From an uncultured Mycoplasmataceae bacterium (GTDB taxonomy: Bacteria; Bacillota_I; Bacilli_A; Mycoplasmatales; Mycoplasmoidaceae), in the NCBI GenBank assembly GCA_900544585.1, contig UQVX01000001.1, forward strand, positions 186,001 to 250,000: a DNA stretch of 64,000 nt, written 5' to 3'. Below the pieces are notes generated by a model. That model made no database searches. It had not been told where the DNA came from and worked only from the letters and a program-made list of their open reading frames with translations. Every line of letters starts with the position of its first letter. Within the stretch, counting starts at the first letter, position 1. The translations under genes and the position numbers were made by a program. Below, in pieces: positions 54,352 through 64,000 of the stretch.

Positions 54352-54638
54352 TGAGTTACTATCAAAAAAGCAATTTTAAATTTACCAATCATGCAATTGC
54401 TCGAGCAAAACAAAGAATTCCGTTTTTGGGACAAATGAGTGATTTAATGATTCAATCTAAAATTTTAGAATTTTTGGAAATAATGGCTGTCCCTGATTTT
54501 ATTGATAGAAACTATCAATATTTTCGGATTAATTGAGCATACCAAAATTATTTATATGTTGTAGCAACTAAAACAACAAATATTATAGTAACAATTACAA
54601 CGATTAGCCATGCTAAAAAGATAAATTTACTAAGGTAG
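54351..54638 (+). CDS. Small conserved-looking hypothetical protein
   Basis: 95 residues. TNHAIARAKQR at the N-terminus and IIVTITTISHAKKI at the C-terminus recall the DUF4258/RelE-like pattern of H-A-x-x-R-x-x-x-R followed by a VTV-type strand, but the match is weak. No membrane segment. Coupled to udk by TAATG and eight bases before the NifU-like gene, so it belongs to the same transcript. No function can be stated. Confidence 0.6.
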
Positions 54639-54646
54639 TTATTCAT

Positions 54647-54883
54647 ATGACATATGAACAAAAATTAAATGAGATTTTAGAAATTATTGACACCTTAAAA
54701 CTTTATATCCAACAAGATGGTGGTGAATTTGATTTTATAAGTTATGAAAACGATATTGTAACTGTGCGCCTAAAGGGGGCATGTGTTGGTTGTGCAAGTA
54801 TTGATGTTACATATGAAAGTGGATTACAAGAGTTATTGAGAGATGAAGTAGATAAAAACATTAGTGTCAAAATTATTTACTAG
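54647..54883 (+). CDS. NifU-like C-terminal domain protein (Fe-S scaffold/carrier)
   Basis: 78 residues. The motif GACVGCASID contains the CxxC that binds an iron-sulfur cluster, and IQQDGGEFDFISYENDIVTV is typical of Nfu domains. A stand-alone Nfu-type carrier. Likely clients here could include the U32-type proteins with four cysteines further downstream, an inference only. Converges with the hydrolase gene with a four-base overlap. Confidence 0.88.
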   Translation: MTYEQKLNEILEIIDTLKLYIQQDGGEFDFISYENDIVTVRLKGACVGCASIDVTYESGLQELLRDEVDKNISVKIIY

Positions 54884-55713
54884 TCCTTATTGATGAAAGC
54901 TCAAACCTTTTCATTGTATTCATTAAATGCTTCAACAAATGGAATATGTTTAGCGTTGCTAATTGTTTGAAATTCAATATAAGGATTATGTAGATTAGCC
55001 AAATATTTTTTTGTTGCTTTAGATGGAATGACCTTGTCATTTTCGCCTGATAGAAATAACACGGGAATAGTGATGGTTTTATAAATGTAATTTAATTTGG
55101 TATAAAAAACAGGAGAAATTAATTTAACTCCTAAAAACATATACTTTCTTTTCTTAACTAAAAATCTTTCTAGTTCATAATTCAGATATTCATCTATTGT
55201 GTAACGAAGTTCATCATTAGAGGTAAATTTTGTTTCAGTTTCTAATTCTTTAATTTGTAGGGGTTCATTTCTAATGACACTGAATAAGTACTTTAATCCA
55301 ATTGAACTCTTGTAAATGGCTGGATTAACAGCATTAACTAAAATGATTTTTTTTATTCTTGAAGCTAGTTTCATATAAACCAATAAACTAATGCCACCAC
55401 CCATACTATGACCAATTAAAATGATATTTTTAAAATCATATTTTAAGATTTGTTCAATAAGTTCATTGGCATATTTGTTAACGTCATATTCTGATAACAA
55501 TTCTTGCTTATCAGAATCAATCTTGTGACCTGAAAAATTCATTGAAAAATAATCATAGTCTTTAAAATCATTCATTAAAACAAATTCATGGTGCATATAG
55601 TATGTTGAACAGAACCCATGAACATAAATAATGACCCCTTTCTTTTTAGGGTTATTAGTTTTTAAATAAAAAAGATTTTTTTCACTAATAATTACTGCAT
55701 CTTTTGTTTTCAT
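54880..55713 (-). CDS. Alpha/beta hydrolase (lysophospholipase/esterase-like)
   Basis: 277 residues. VHGFCSTYYMHHEFV oxyanion region, nucleophile elbow GHSMGGG, Asp in LSGENDKVIP and His in NAKHIPFVE form a complete triad. The order fits monoacylglycerol lipase or lysophospholipase-like hydrolases that recycle host lipids in mycoplasmas. After the last standard block a UGA-Trp extends the protein by about ten residues. No signal peptide, so cytosolic. Confidence 0.87.
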
Positions 55714-55757
55714 AATTTATTCCTTATATAAAATAATATAAGTATTTAGGAGTGTTT

Positions 55758-56696
55758 ATGAAAATTATTGCTAGTCCTGCAAACTACAATGAAGCATTAT
55801 TACTACTAAAACATAATGTTGATGTTTTAGTCTTAGCCAATAATAATTACGCAGTGCGAAATGTTTATAATTGCGATTTAGAAACAATCAAAAAATTGTG
55901 TGCCCAAAAGCAAAATTCAGAAATTTGAGTTAATGTGAATGCATTCTTTTATGAACTACAAATTAAAGAATTAGAAAATTATTTAACTGAATTAAGTCAA
56001 TTACAAATTGACAGAGTTATTTTTAATGACTATGCTGTTGCTCAAATTAATTATGAACAAAATCTAAATTTAAAACTTCACTATGATCCCAACACACTTG
56101 TTACTTCATATGGACAATTAGATTTTTATAAAGAAAATGGATTTAATTCAGTTAGTTTATCTAATGAATTATTTTTACCTGAAATTAAAATGATTTTAGA
56201 AAATAAAATTCCTGGTTTAGAACTATGTTTGCAAGTACATGGTTTTGCTTTGATTATGCACTCTAGATGGAACTTGGTTACTAATTTCAAAGATTATATT
56301 GAAGATAAAGATGATGAATACATTAGAAATAAAATTTACTTCATAAAAGAAGAAAAAAGAAAATATAGTAATTTAATCTTTGAAGATAATCATGGAACGC
56401 ACATGTTTAGTGGTTATGAATTGTGCTTGATTAAATACTTAAAAATATTAAATGAATATGGTTTAGATTACATTAGAATCGACAATATTTTGCAATCTCA
56501 AGACAAGAACTATAGTCTTGAAATTGTCAAAATATATCAAAAAGCCTTGCAATACATTAATGAGAATCATCAAGATTTAGACTCAAAACTAGACACTGCA
56601 TATAATGAGTGTTTACAGTTCGCAAAAGATGAAAATAAAGTGGCAAGTGGATTTGTTGGTGGAATTAAGGAAATTAAACATTATGAAAACATCTAA
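55758..56696 (+). CDS. U32-family protein, first subunit-like (TrhP/YrrN-type)
   Basis: 312 residues. The fold pattern of peptidase U32: IASPANYNEALLLLKHNVDV at the N-terminus (TIM-barrel start), LHYDPNTLVTSYGQLDFY, and LCLQVHGFALIMHSRWNL, corresponding to the signature E-x-F-x-H-G but with His and without the cysteines. In Bacillus, YrrN and YrrO (TrhP1/2) together hydroxylate U34 of tRNA; this pair fits that arrangement. AGGAG lies six bases before the ATG. It overlaps the next gene by 14 bases. Confidence 0.82.
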
Positions 56697-57894
56697 TGAG
56701 TTTAGAACTGAACTATTAGCACCAGCTGGGGACATTGAAAAAGGTTATATTGCTTTAGACTATGGGGCAGATGCCATATTCTTAGGAGCAAAAGCATATT
56801 CACTAAGGGCTCATGCCTCTAATTTTGAGATTGATGACATTGATAAGATAACTAAGTATGCACATAGTAAAAATAAAAAAGTGTATTTAGTAACAAATAT
56901 TATTTGTCACAACGCATTTATTAAATCCGCTAAAGAGTTTATTGCTAAATTAGTTGCTTGTGACCCAGATGGTTTCATTACCGCTGATCCATTTATTGTG
57001 CAATTATTAGCTAAAGAATTTCCCCATAAATCCATTCATATTTCCACGCAACAAAGTGTGTGCAATTCTAAAGCTGCTCTATTTTGAAAACGAAATCATG
57101 CCGAAAGAGTTGTCTTGGCGAGAGAAGTGACTTATGATGAACTTAAATTATTATTAGAAAATTTAAACCATCAAATTGAAATTGAAGTTTTTATTCATGG
57201 GGCAGTTTGTATTTCATATAGTGGTAGATGCACAATGAGTAACAATTTTAGCTTGAGAGATGCAAATACAGGTGGTTGTGCGCAATCATGTCGGTGGAAG
57301 TATACTGTCGAAAATCCTGATGTAACAAACAAGAGTAAATATTTCACAATGTCTGCTAAAGACATGGTGCAAATTAATAATATAGAAAAATTACTTGCCC
57401 TAAAAATTGATTCTTTTAAAATTGAAGGGCGGATGAAATCATTGCATTATATTGCAACAGTTGTTAATTCGTATCGTCATGCTTTGGACAATTATTATCA
57501 TCATAACCCCTTAAAATTGCAAGAAATTGCTAGCGAATTATCTAAAGCTGCCAACAGAGAAACTGATACTGCATGATTTGACCCACATCCTGGGACTGAT
57601 AAGATGTTGTACCATGATGAAGAAAAAAAGGTTACCCAAAACTATGCTTTTATTGTGCAAACAAAAGCTAATGATCAATACTATGAAGTGATTAATAAAA
57701 ATAAAATCTGTGTTGAAGACACCATTGAAATTATTAGTCCAAGATATAATACCCCAATAAGAACTAAAATCATTGGGATGAAAAATGTTGAACATTTCAA
57801 CATTAAATCATGTCCAACACCAATGAGTAAATTGTATTTACAATTTGATAAAGAAATAAACCTTGACTATCCTGATATCGGCCGAATCATTTAG
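56683..57894 (+). CDS. U32-family protein, tRNA U34 hydroxylation (TrhP/YrrO-like)
   Basis: 403 residues. LLAPAGDIEKGYIALDYGAD at the start; signature EVFIHGAVCISYSGRCTMSN from residue 168, then GGCAQSCRWKY. The four cysteines (about 176, 183, 199, 203) are those that hold an iron-sulfur cluster in TrhP and related proteins. So it likely makes 5-hydroxyuridine at tRNA position 34 rather than acting as a peptidase. AAGGAAA precedes the ATG. Paired with the gene before it. Confidence 0.88.
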
Positions 57895-59720
57895 TGTTCT
57901 ATTAATTTATCAACTAAAACGCTAAATTCATCAATTCAACTATTCAGAATCTTCTTAGCTTCAATATAAACTTGCGGATCATTTAAATCAATGCCTAAAA
58001 GTTGAATTGTTTCTAATGGACTTAAGCTGTTGCCACTGCTCAAAAACTTAAATAAGTTTTCAATGGCATATGGTTGTTTTCTAATAATCCGGTCACTTGC
58101 AATAATTGCAGCAATTTGGCCAATGCAATATTTATAAACATAAAAATTACCAACAAAGAAATGACTAATTCTTAATGGGGTAATTAATGAATATTTATAA
58201 GGATCATTTTGATATTCATCATATGAATGTTCAACTCCTAAATATTCTTTAACTAATTCATAATAGGTTTCTGCCACTTTTTCATATGTAAATTCTTGAC
58301 CATTATTGACTCATTCATTAGCAATTCATTCAAAATTACTAAACACTATTTGGCGGCTGGTTGTATTAAAAAATCCTGAAATCATTTGGTCTAAAATAAC
58401 TAATTTCATTTCCAAATTATCTTGATACTTGTTCAATAAATAATGACTTAGAATCATTTCATTTGTAATTGAAGCAATTTCTGCATAAAAAATTGTTGTA
58501 TCTTGATAGATATTTTGGTGTTGACCATAAAAATATGAATTCATGGAATGGCCTAATTCATGGACAAGGGTGTAGATTGATTGAATTGTTGAATCATAAT
58601 TCATGGAAATGAAATACTTACTCAATCCTTTGGTTCCCCCAATCGAATATGCCCCTGTTTGTTTGTTAGGGGATGGTAAGAATGAAATCCATTTTTCATC
58701 ATAAGCTTTTTGAACCAAATTTTGGTACTCAGTGCCTAAAATACTTAATGCATCTTTAGCAATCATTTTCACTTCTTCTAATGAATAAGTTTTTTCAATT
58801 TTATTTAATTCAACACTCATATCTCATGGCATTAGAGTGGATTTATTCAGCAATTGCTTTAAATATTTTTTTCTAGCATTTTGGTATTTTTGCACCAAAG
58901 GCTGATAGGTTTTAATTTCTTGATAAAGATTAAAAATAAAATCTTTATTAATTTCGTCACTAAAAGCAGTGCTATCAATATAATCTGCAAAGTGTCTTAG
59001 TTTTGCATTTGTATTTAAAGTTAAATAGTTGTAATACAAACACTTAGTTAATGTATTTCTGAATTGATAAAAGGCTTGATGAAAACTATATCATGATGTT
59101 TTTCTCAATTCTTCATCTTGAGAGCGTAAGTTTTTAAAAACATCGGCTTGAGTAGTAATTTTTACAATGTTGCCCTTGCTATCTTTGGCATCATTAAAGG
59201 TTAAATCGCTATCAGTAAGTGATGAATAAATATCATCAACTCCGCCATTGTAGATACTAATTTGTGATAACAGTAGTTCATTGTCCTTGCTCAAAACATG
59301 TGGTTCATAACGGAAAATGAGATTAAAACTACGTTGGTATTCAGAAATTTTGGGGTTCTGCAAGTATTGCATAACTTTGGCTTTATTAGCTAAAATCACA
59401 TTGTCATAATCACTAAAAACTTTGTTAAATTCAATGCTTTGATTACTTAATTTTTGCAATCAACCAATTCATTGTGGATTTGATAATTCTTCTTGGTAAT
59501 GGTTAGATAAATAATTATTTAAACGATTAGATAATTTAATTAAAAGTTCATTTTCAAATAAGAAATTTATGAAATTATCTTCACTATCTAAAAAGTTTTG
59601 ATATAGTTCGATCAATTTATTTTGTTGGTTAATCACCTTATCATACAAGCTAGATAATGACTCATTATCTAGCAATGACTCTAAATCTCATGTATAAATA
59701 TTATCTGTTTGTTGAGCCAT
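57891..59720 (-). CDS. pepF: Oligoendopeptidase F
   Basis: 609 residues, M3-family zinc metallopeptidase. HELGH at about residues 387-391 is the zinc motif, in TLVHELGHSMNSYF, and FYAEIASITNE supplies the third ligand Glu. GAYSIGGTKGLSKYF and ISHFFVGNFYVYKY are PepF-typical. It cuts short peptides for amino acid supply. Five UGA-Trp codons fragment it under the standard code, but the frame is unbroken. Converges with the U32 gene (4-bp overlap). Confidence 0.95.
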
Positions 59721-59722
59721 GA

Positions 59723-62104
59723 TTATTCCTTCACTACTAATTTTTGGTTTCTTAATGTGATAATAGCATTTTGGAACAACTGATTAATTTCATCATTAGT
59801 AAGATTTTTATTTTGCGGTTGAATCTTAATTGTAATAGTGTATGACTTAATTGCATCTTTCTCAAAAACATCAGTCAAACTGATTTTAGTAATCATGGGA
59901 ATTTCTAATAGTTTTCTATTAATATCTTTTAAATCAACATGTTCTGGATTACTAAAAGTAATATCTTTATAAATTGGGTTGAGATCACTTACTTTCCAGA
60001 ATGTATGGGTTGGTTTTGGTTGTTTTAATGCCAAACTTAAATTCAAACAAATAACATAAACAGGATAATTTAACTTATATTCTTTATTCAAAATATGTTG
60101 TTTGATTTGACCTACAAAACCAACTAAATTGTTGTCTTTATCGAACAAAGCAAAATTATTAACATCATAAACATTACTAAAATTAGTAACATTAAATTTT
60201 TTTCTTAATTTAAACCCTAATGTATCTTCTAGTCCTTCATACAACGCTTTATTAGTGTATACATCAGCATGTAATAAACTTTTGTCAATTGGATTTGAGA
60301 AAATATTAGTTGTCAATAGCGAACATAAAATGTCATTAGCTTCTGTGTCGCTAAATTGAATTTTTTGGATTTCAAAAATATTAGCAGATTCTTGTTTATG
60401 TTGATTGTTGTATGACAAAACATTCAACATTTCATGAACTAAATTTTTTCTTAATACTTTTCTGTCTTGAGCGATTGGGTTTTTAATCTCAATTGTAGTA
60501 TCAATGCCAAATCAATTGTAGTTATCTAGTACTTTTGGACTTGTTAAGTTATAGGTTTTAACTTCAAAAAATTGCTTATTTATTAAATAATTTCTTACTT
60601 TTGTTAAATCTTGATATTGTTTATTTTGTTTGAAATCATTAATTTTAAATTGAATTGGTTCACCATTCAATTTATTAATATCAATTGCTTTTAAAATTTC
60701 TTCTGCTAAATCTGTGACATTGCTTAAATCTTTTCGGTATGCTGGAACTAAAACTTTGTAACCTAAAAAAATAACATCAATTTTATGAAAAAGATAAGCT
60801 AGTTGATTAACTCTAACTCTTGTACCTAAAAGTTTTAAAAGTTTATTTAAACTAAAGTAAATAATTTTATAACCATAAAATTTAGTTGTGCTAATAATTT
60901 CACTTGAATCAATCAATTGTACAGAAAAGTTTTTCTTTGATTGAATTCAATTAACAATGATTTTAGCTACATTATCAGCTGGAGATTTTAAATAATAACT
61001 GCATAGGTTGTCATTGTGTTCATTTAATTCATTTATTTTAGAAATGTATTCAAGTGGTAAGTTAGCAATCTCTAAATAAACATCATTGTGTTCATAATTA
61101 GAAACAAAATTCTTTGATAAATACATGCCTGTGACAGTTACAATTTCATCATTAGCATTTTTAGTCACAATTGTGCCTTTATGCAATTTATGAAGCTTGT
61201 TGTTAGCATCAACAAATTCTGATTCATTATCTAGTTCACAAACATACAATTTATCACCTACTAGTTGTTTGTCCAAACAAAATGTTGGTTGAGCAAACAA
61301 AATTGTTAATAAACTAGCGAAATCAGAATGATTATCTTGTACCTTAATTCCGCTATTAATTAAAACCATTTTTAATTTTCAAATATTTTCAATGCTTGGA
61401 GTTAATTTCAAATCTAGTAGATGGTAAGCAATTTTATAATCTGTATTAATGGTTAAAATATCAGGATGTTTTTTAAATAAATTAGTAAATTTTGACAATA
61501 AAGGGTCTTTAGGTAACTTGGTAGTGAAATTGAATTGAAGATTTAATTCATTAGCTAAAAAATATAATCCATTTAGCTCAGGACGATTACTTGGTAAACT
61601 TAAATCAAAGATTGTATCATTAAACCCATACTCATCAAAAAAAGTGTCAGGATTAAGTTTGTAGTGATAAGGAATTTGAATAATTCCATCGGAGTCTTTT
61701 TCACTAATAAATTGGGTCATGCTAGTTAAAATTTCTTTTAAACTACATAACATCCCATGGGATCATACACCTCTAATTTCTCTATTTTCAATTGTTACAC
61801 CAGGTTGGATTTCACAACCTGGTGATGCAACAACAACTCATTGATTGCTCTCTAAATTACTTGCCCCACAAACAATTTCTACTTTTTTTTCATCAACAAC
61901 GACATCACAAATATTTAAATGGTCGCTATCTGGATGTTTTTTAAAACTTATCAAACGACCAAGTTTTAAACTATTACTTACATTATTTTTAACAACACTT
62001 TCTACTTCTACCCCAATTGCATTCAAAGCTGCAATTAGGTCATTGTCACTAATAAGTGAGAAATTAGGATTAATCTTGTTTAATAAATTTCTTGATAATA
62101 ACAT
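59723..62104 (-). CDS. pheT: Phenylalanyl-tRNA synthetase beta subunit
   Basis: 793 residues. N-terminal tRNA-binding OB domain (LGRLISFKKHPDSDHLNICD, IVCGASNLESNQ), B3/B4 editing region (DLSLPSNRPELNGLYFLANE), B5 domain (VLVPAYRKDLSNVTDLAEEI) and C-terminal anticodon-binding FDX-ACB fold. Works with PheS as alpha2beta2. Four UGA-Trp codons; no frameshift. It follows pheS by 13 bases and precedes pepF by two, one transcript. Confidence 0.96.
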
Positions 62105-62117
62105 TTATAACTCCTAA

Positions 62118-63119
62118 TTATTTTTTAAATTGTTTGATGAAAGCAAAATTATTATTGTAAAAATCACGAATATCACTAATTCCATACTTTAGCATTGCAA
62201 TTCGTTCAATACCAATGCCCGCAGCCAATCCAACACTATTTTTGATATCAGCTAATCGTAAAACATTCATATTTAATAAACCAGCCCCCAAAATTTCAAT
62301 TCAACCAGTTTTTTTACAAATACTACAGCCTTTTTGTTGACATTTAAAACAACTAACATCAACCTCAAAACTAGGTTCAGTGAAAGGGAAATAAGATAAA
62401 CGGTATCTAGTTTGAATATCATTATTTTCAAATAAATATTTAAGAAATGAATCTATTAATCACTTTAAGTTAGCAACATTAATGTTCTTGTTGACTCATA
62501 CTAAATCTAGTTGAGTAAATTGGTGGCTATGTGTCGCATCGTCATCATCTTTACGATAAACATTGCCATATGATAGCACTCTAATGTCATCATTTTTATT
62601 TTGGTAAATTTTTTGGGCTGTTGTCACAGTGCAATGAGTTCTTAATAATAATTCCTCATTAATAAAAAATGAATCTTGCATGTTGCGACTAGGATGATTT
62701 TTGGGAATATTTAAATTATGAAAATTAAATTGGTCAGTTACAACTTCATTACCACTAACTACTTCAAAATTTAATTGCTCAAAAAATTTAATTGCATCAT
62801 CTAAAACAATATTAAGTAAATGCATCGAACCATTCTTTAAAAAATGATTCTTCATAGCATAATCAGATAAATTTACAATTTGGTCATTTGAATTATTGTA
62901 TGAACTACTATGTTGTTCAAATAATTCATCAATTTCTTTTTTTAATTCATTTAGTTGTTGACCAAAAGTTTTTTTATCATCAACAGTTTTAAGTTGTTGA
63001 TAGAGAGGTGCAATTTCAGTTTTTAAAAAAATATTCTTAATCTCAATTAATTTAGTTTGATTAGGAGCATTTTTTAATTGCTCTGCTAACTTATTTAGAT
63101 ATTCCTGTTTGTTGATCAT
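62118..63119 (-). CDS. pheS: Phenylalanyl-tRNA synthetase alpha subunit
   Basis: 333 residues. N-terminal coiled coil, motif 2 [13 protein letters not shown] and [32 protein letters not shown], a Cys cluster ([17 protein letters not shown]) and motif 3 [18 protein letters not shown]. The class II catalytic core is complete. Start MINKQEYL at 63119 has AAGG eight bases upstream; it overlaps the end of the upstream small membrane protein gene by 29 bases. Confidence 0.96.
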
Positions 63120-63396
63120 GACTAGCACCTTTTTTAAATACTTTTACAAAGTTATATTTTATTCAATCTTTATTGCTTGATAAAAATGAACTAAAGTTAA
63201 GCCCAATTAGAATAATGAAAAAACTACTAACTCCTACCATTCCAGCATAGATAAATTTTCATTTAAATTCATTGGTTGTTTTTAAATTTTCATTAAGAAA
63301 GATAGCACCTACAACCAAACAAGCTATTAATCCAATTAAAACTATGATTGTTGAGCAAAAAATTAACCATTTTATTTTATTAGATTTTGACATCAT
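63091..63396 (-). CDS. Small two-helix membrane protein, unknown
   Basis: 101 residues. Two membrane helices: LIFCSTIIVLIGLIACLVV and the segment AGMVGVSSFFIILIGLNF, with a short outside loop and a polar tail [13 protein letters not shown]. Two UGA-Trp codons, so it is invisible under the standard code. The ATG overlaps the nadE stop (TAATG) and the end overlaps pheS by 29 bases, which argues that it is translated. No family is recognised. Confidence 0.65.
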
Positions 63397-64000
63397 TAAT
63401 TCTTTCTTAAATTATTTTGTGGAATAATAAACTTCTGCAATGTATGTTTATGAGAATTAATTTTATGTCATGTTTTAATTTTTTGCTCAACCTTAGATGG
63501 AACTTTTTGGTATTGTAAATAATTATCAAGGTCATGATAATTAATTCCTAATTCAGACTCATCAGTTTGGCCTCAATACAAATCAGCAGATGGGGTTTTA
63601 TTAATAATTTCAGCTGGTAATTTGAATTCTTGGGCTAGTTCATAAATTTCGGATTTACTAAAATTCAGTAATGGGTAAACATCCCCTAGTGAATCACCAT
63701 TTTTAGTAAAATACCCTAAATAATATTCATCATAGTTTAAACAACTAACAATCAAGGAATTGTTTTCAAAGGCTAGGCTTGATAAATAAATGAAACGTAG
63801 TTTGGGTTTAAGGTTGTAACAATTATTTTTGTTATGGATTTTAAATGTTTTAACAGTCTTTTTAAAAAGCTTAGTTAAATCAATACATTCTATTTTGATA
63901 TCTAAATTCTTACTAATTAATGAAACATCTTTTTTATTAATAGGATTAGATTCAATCGGCAAATAATAAGCTTTAATCTTTTGCTTACCAAAGCAATTGA
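63396..64000 (-). CDS. nadE: NAD synthetase (partial, N-terminus outside window)
   Basis: About 200 C-terminal residues. FTKNGDSLGDVYPLLNFSKS and LPAEIINKTPSADLYWGQTD, followed by ELGINYHDLDNYL, are the conserved end of ammonia-dependent NadE, which adenylates and amidates nicotinate adenine dinucleotide. The Trp in DLYW is UGA. The N-terminal SGGxDS ATP-binding loop lies beyond the window, so the form (with or without glutaminase domain) cannot be told. Confidence 0.9.

Noticed and set aside
57891..62104. Apparent fragmentation of pepF and pheT into many short frames, suggesting pseudogenes
   Set aside because: All fragments are in one frame and separated only by UGA at Trp positions; the genes are intact under UGA=Trp.
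62118..63119. T-box or other riboswitch before pheS or glyS
   Set aside because: Genes are packed with overlaps or a few bases between them; there is no room or motif for a T-box leader.

Overview
The window comes from a mollicute (Mycoplasma-like) genome. It is very AT-rich, and almost every gene reads through in-frame UGA codons at positions where the protein family has tryptophan (for example the terminal Trp of ribosomal protein S14, and Trp positions in SecY, CysS, PheT and Cas9). UGA therefore means Trp here, and genes that look broken in standard translation are intact. I cannot name the species from this window alone.

Layout. 1-9383: ferrous iron uptake (feoA, feoB truncated by the window edge), a DUF2156 protein, a DUF31-type surface lipoprotein protease, a heterodimeric ABC exporter and an NAD(P)-binding protein. 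9427-17571: a complete type II-A CRISPR locus in the order cas9, tracrRNA, cas1, cas2, csn2, then an array of 39 repeats and 38 spacers, all on the plus strand. A 645-base AT-rich region without a convincing gene follows. 18217-20451: a short-chain dehydrogenase and a surface lipoprotein.

20515-31009 is a dense minus-strand housekeeping block: rlmB, cysS, dnaG, glyS, recO, era, dgkA, ybeY, tsaB, an RluA-type pseudouridine synthase, lspA and ppa. 31080-33898 holds three poorly characterised genes: a large ABC-2-like permease, a DJ-1/PfpI protein without its usual cysteine, and a small S1-like protein. 33968-48747 is the S10-spc-alpha ribosomal superoperon from rpsJ to rplQ, including secY, adk, map and rpoA, but without infA at its usual place. 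tmRNA, fhs, a polytopic membrane protein, two PQ-loop (SemiSWEET-like) paralogues, tRNA-Leu(CAA), rpmF and a small tail-anchored protein follow.

53713-64000: udk, a small unknown protein, a NifU-type scaffold domain, an alpha/beta hydrolase, two U32-family proteins that fit tRNA wobble hydroxylation, pepF, pheT, pheS, a small membrane protein and nadE (cut by the window end). Genes are tightly packed; thirteen junctions have the form TAATG, where stop and start share one base, which implies translational coupling.

The most interesting features are the CRISPR locus (a leader-anchoring motif abutting the first repeat, a tracrRNA with almost full-length anti-repeat, and an old spacer sharing 20 bases with csn2), the predicted tmRNA tag with an unusual C-terminus, and several accessory membrane genes of unknown role.
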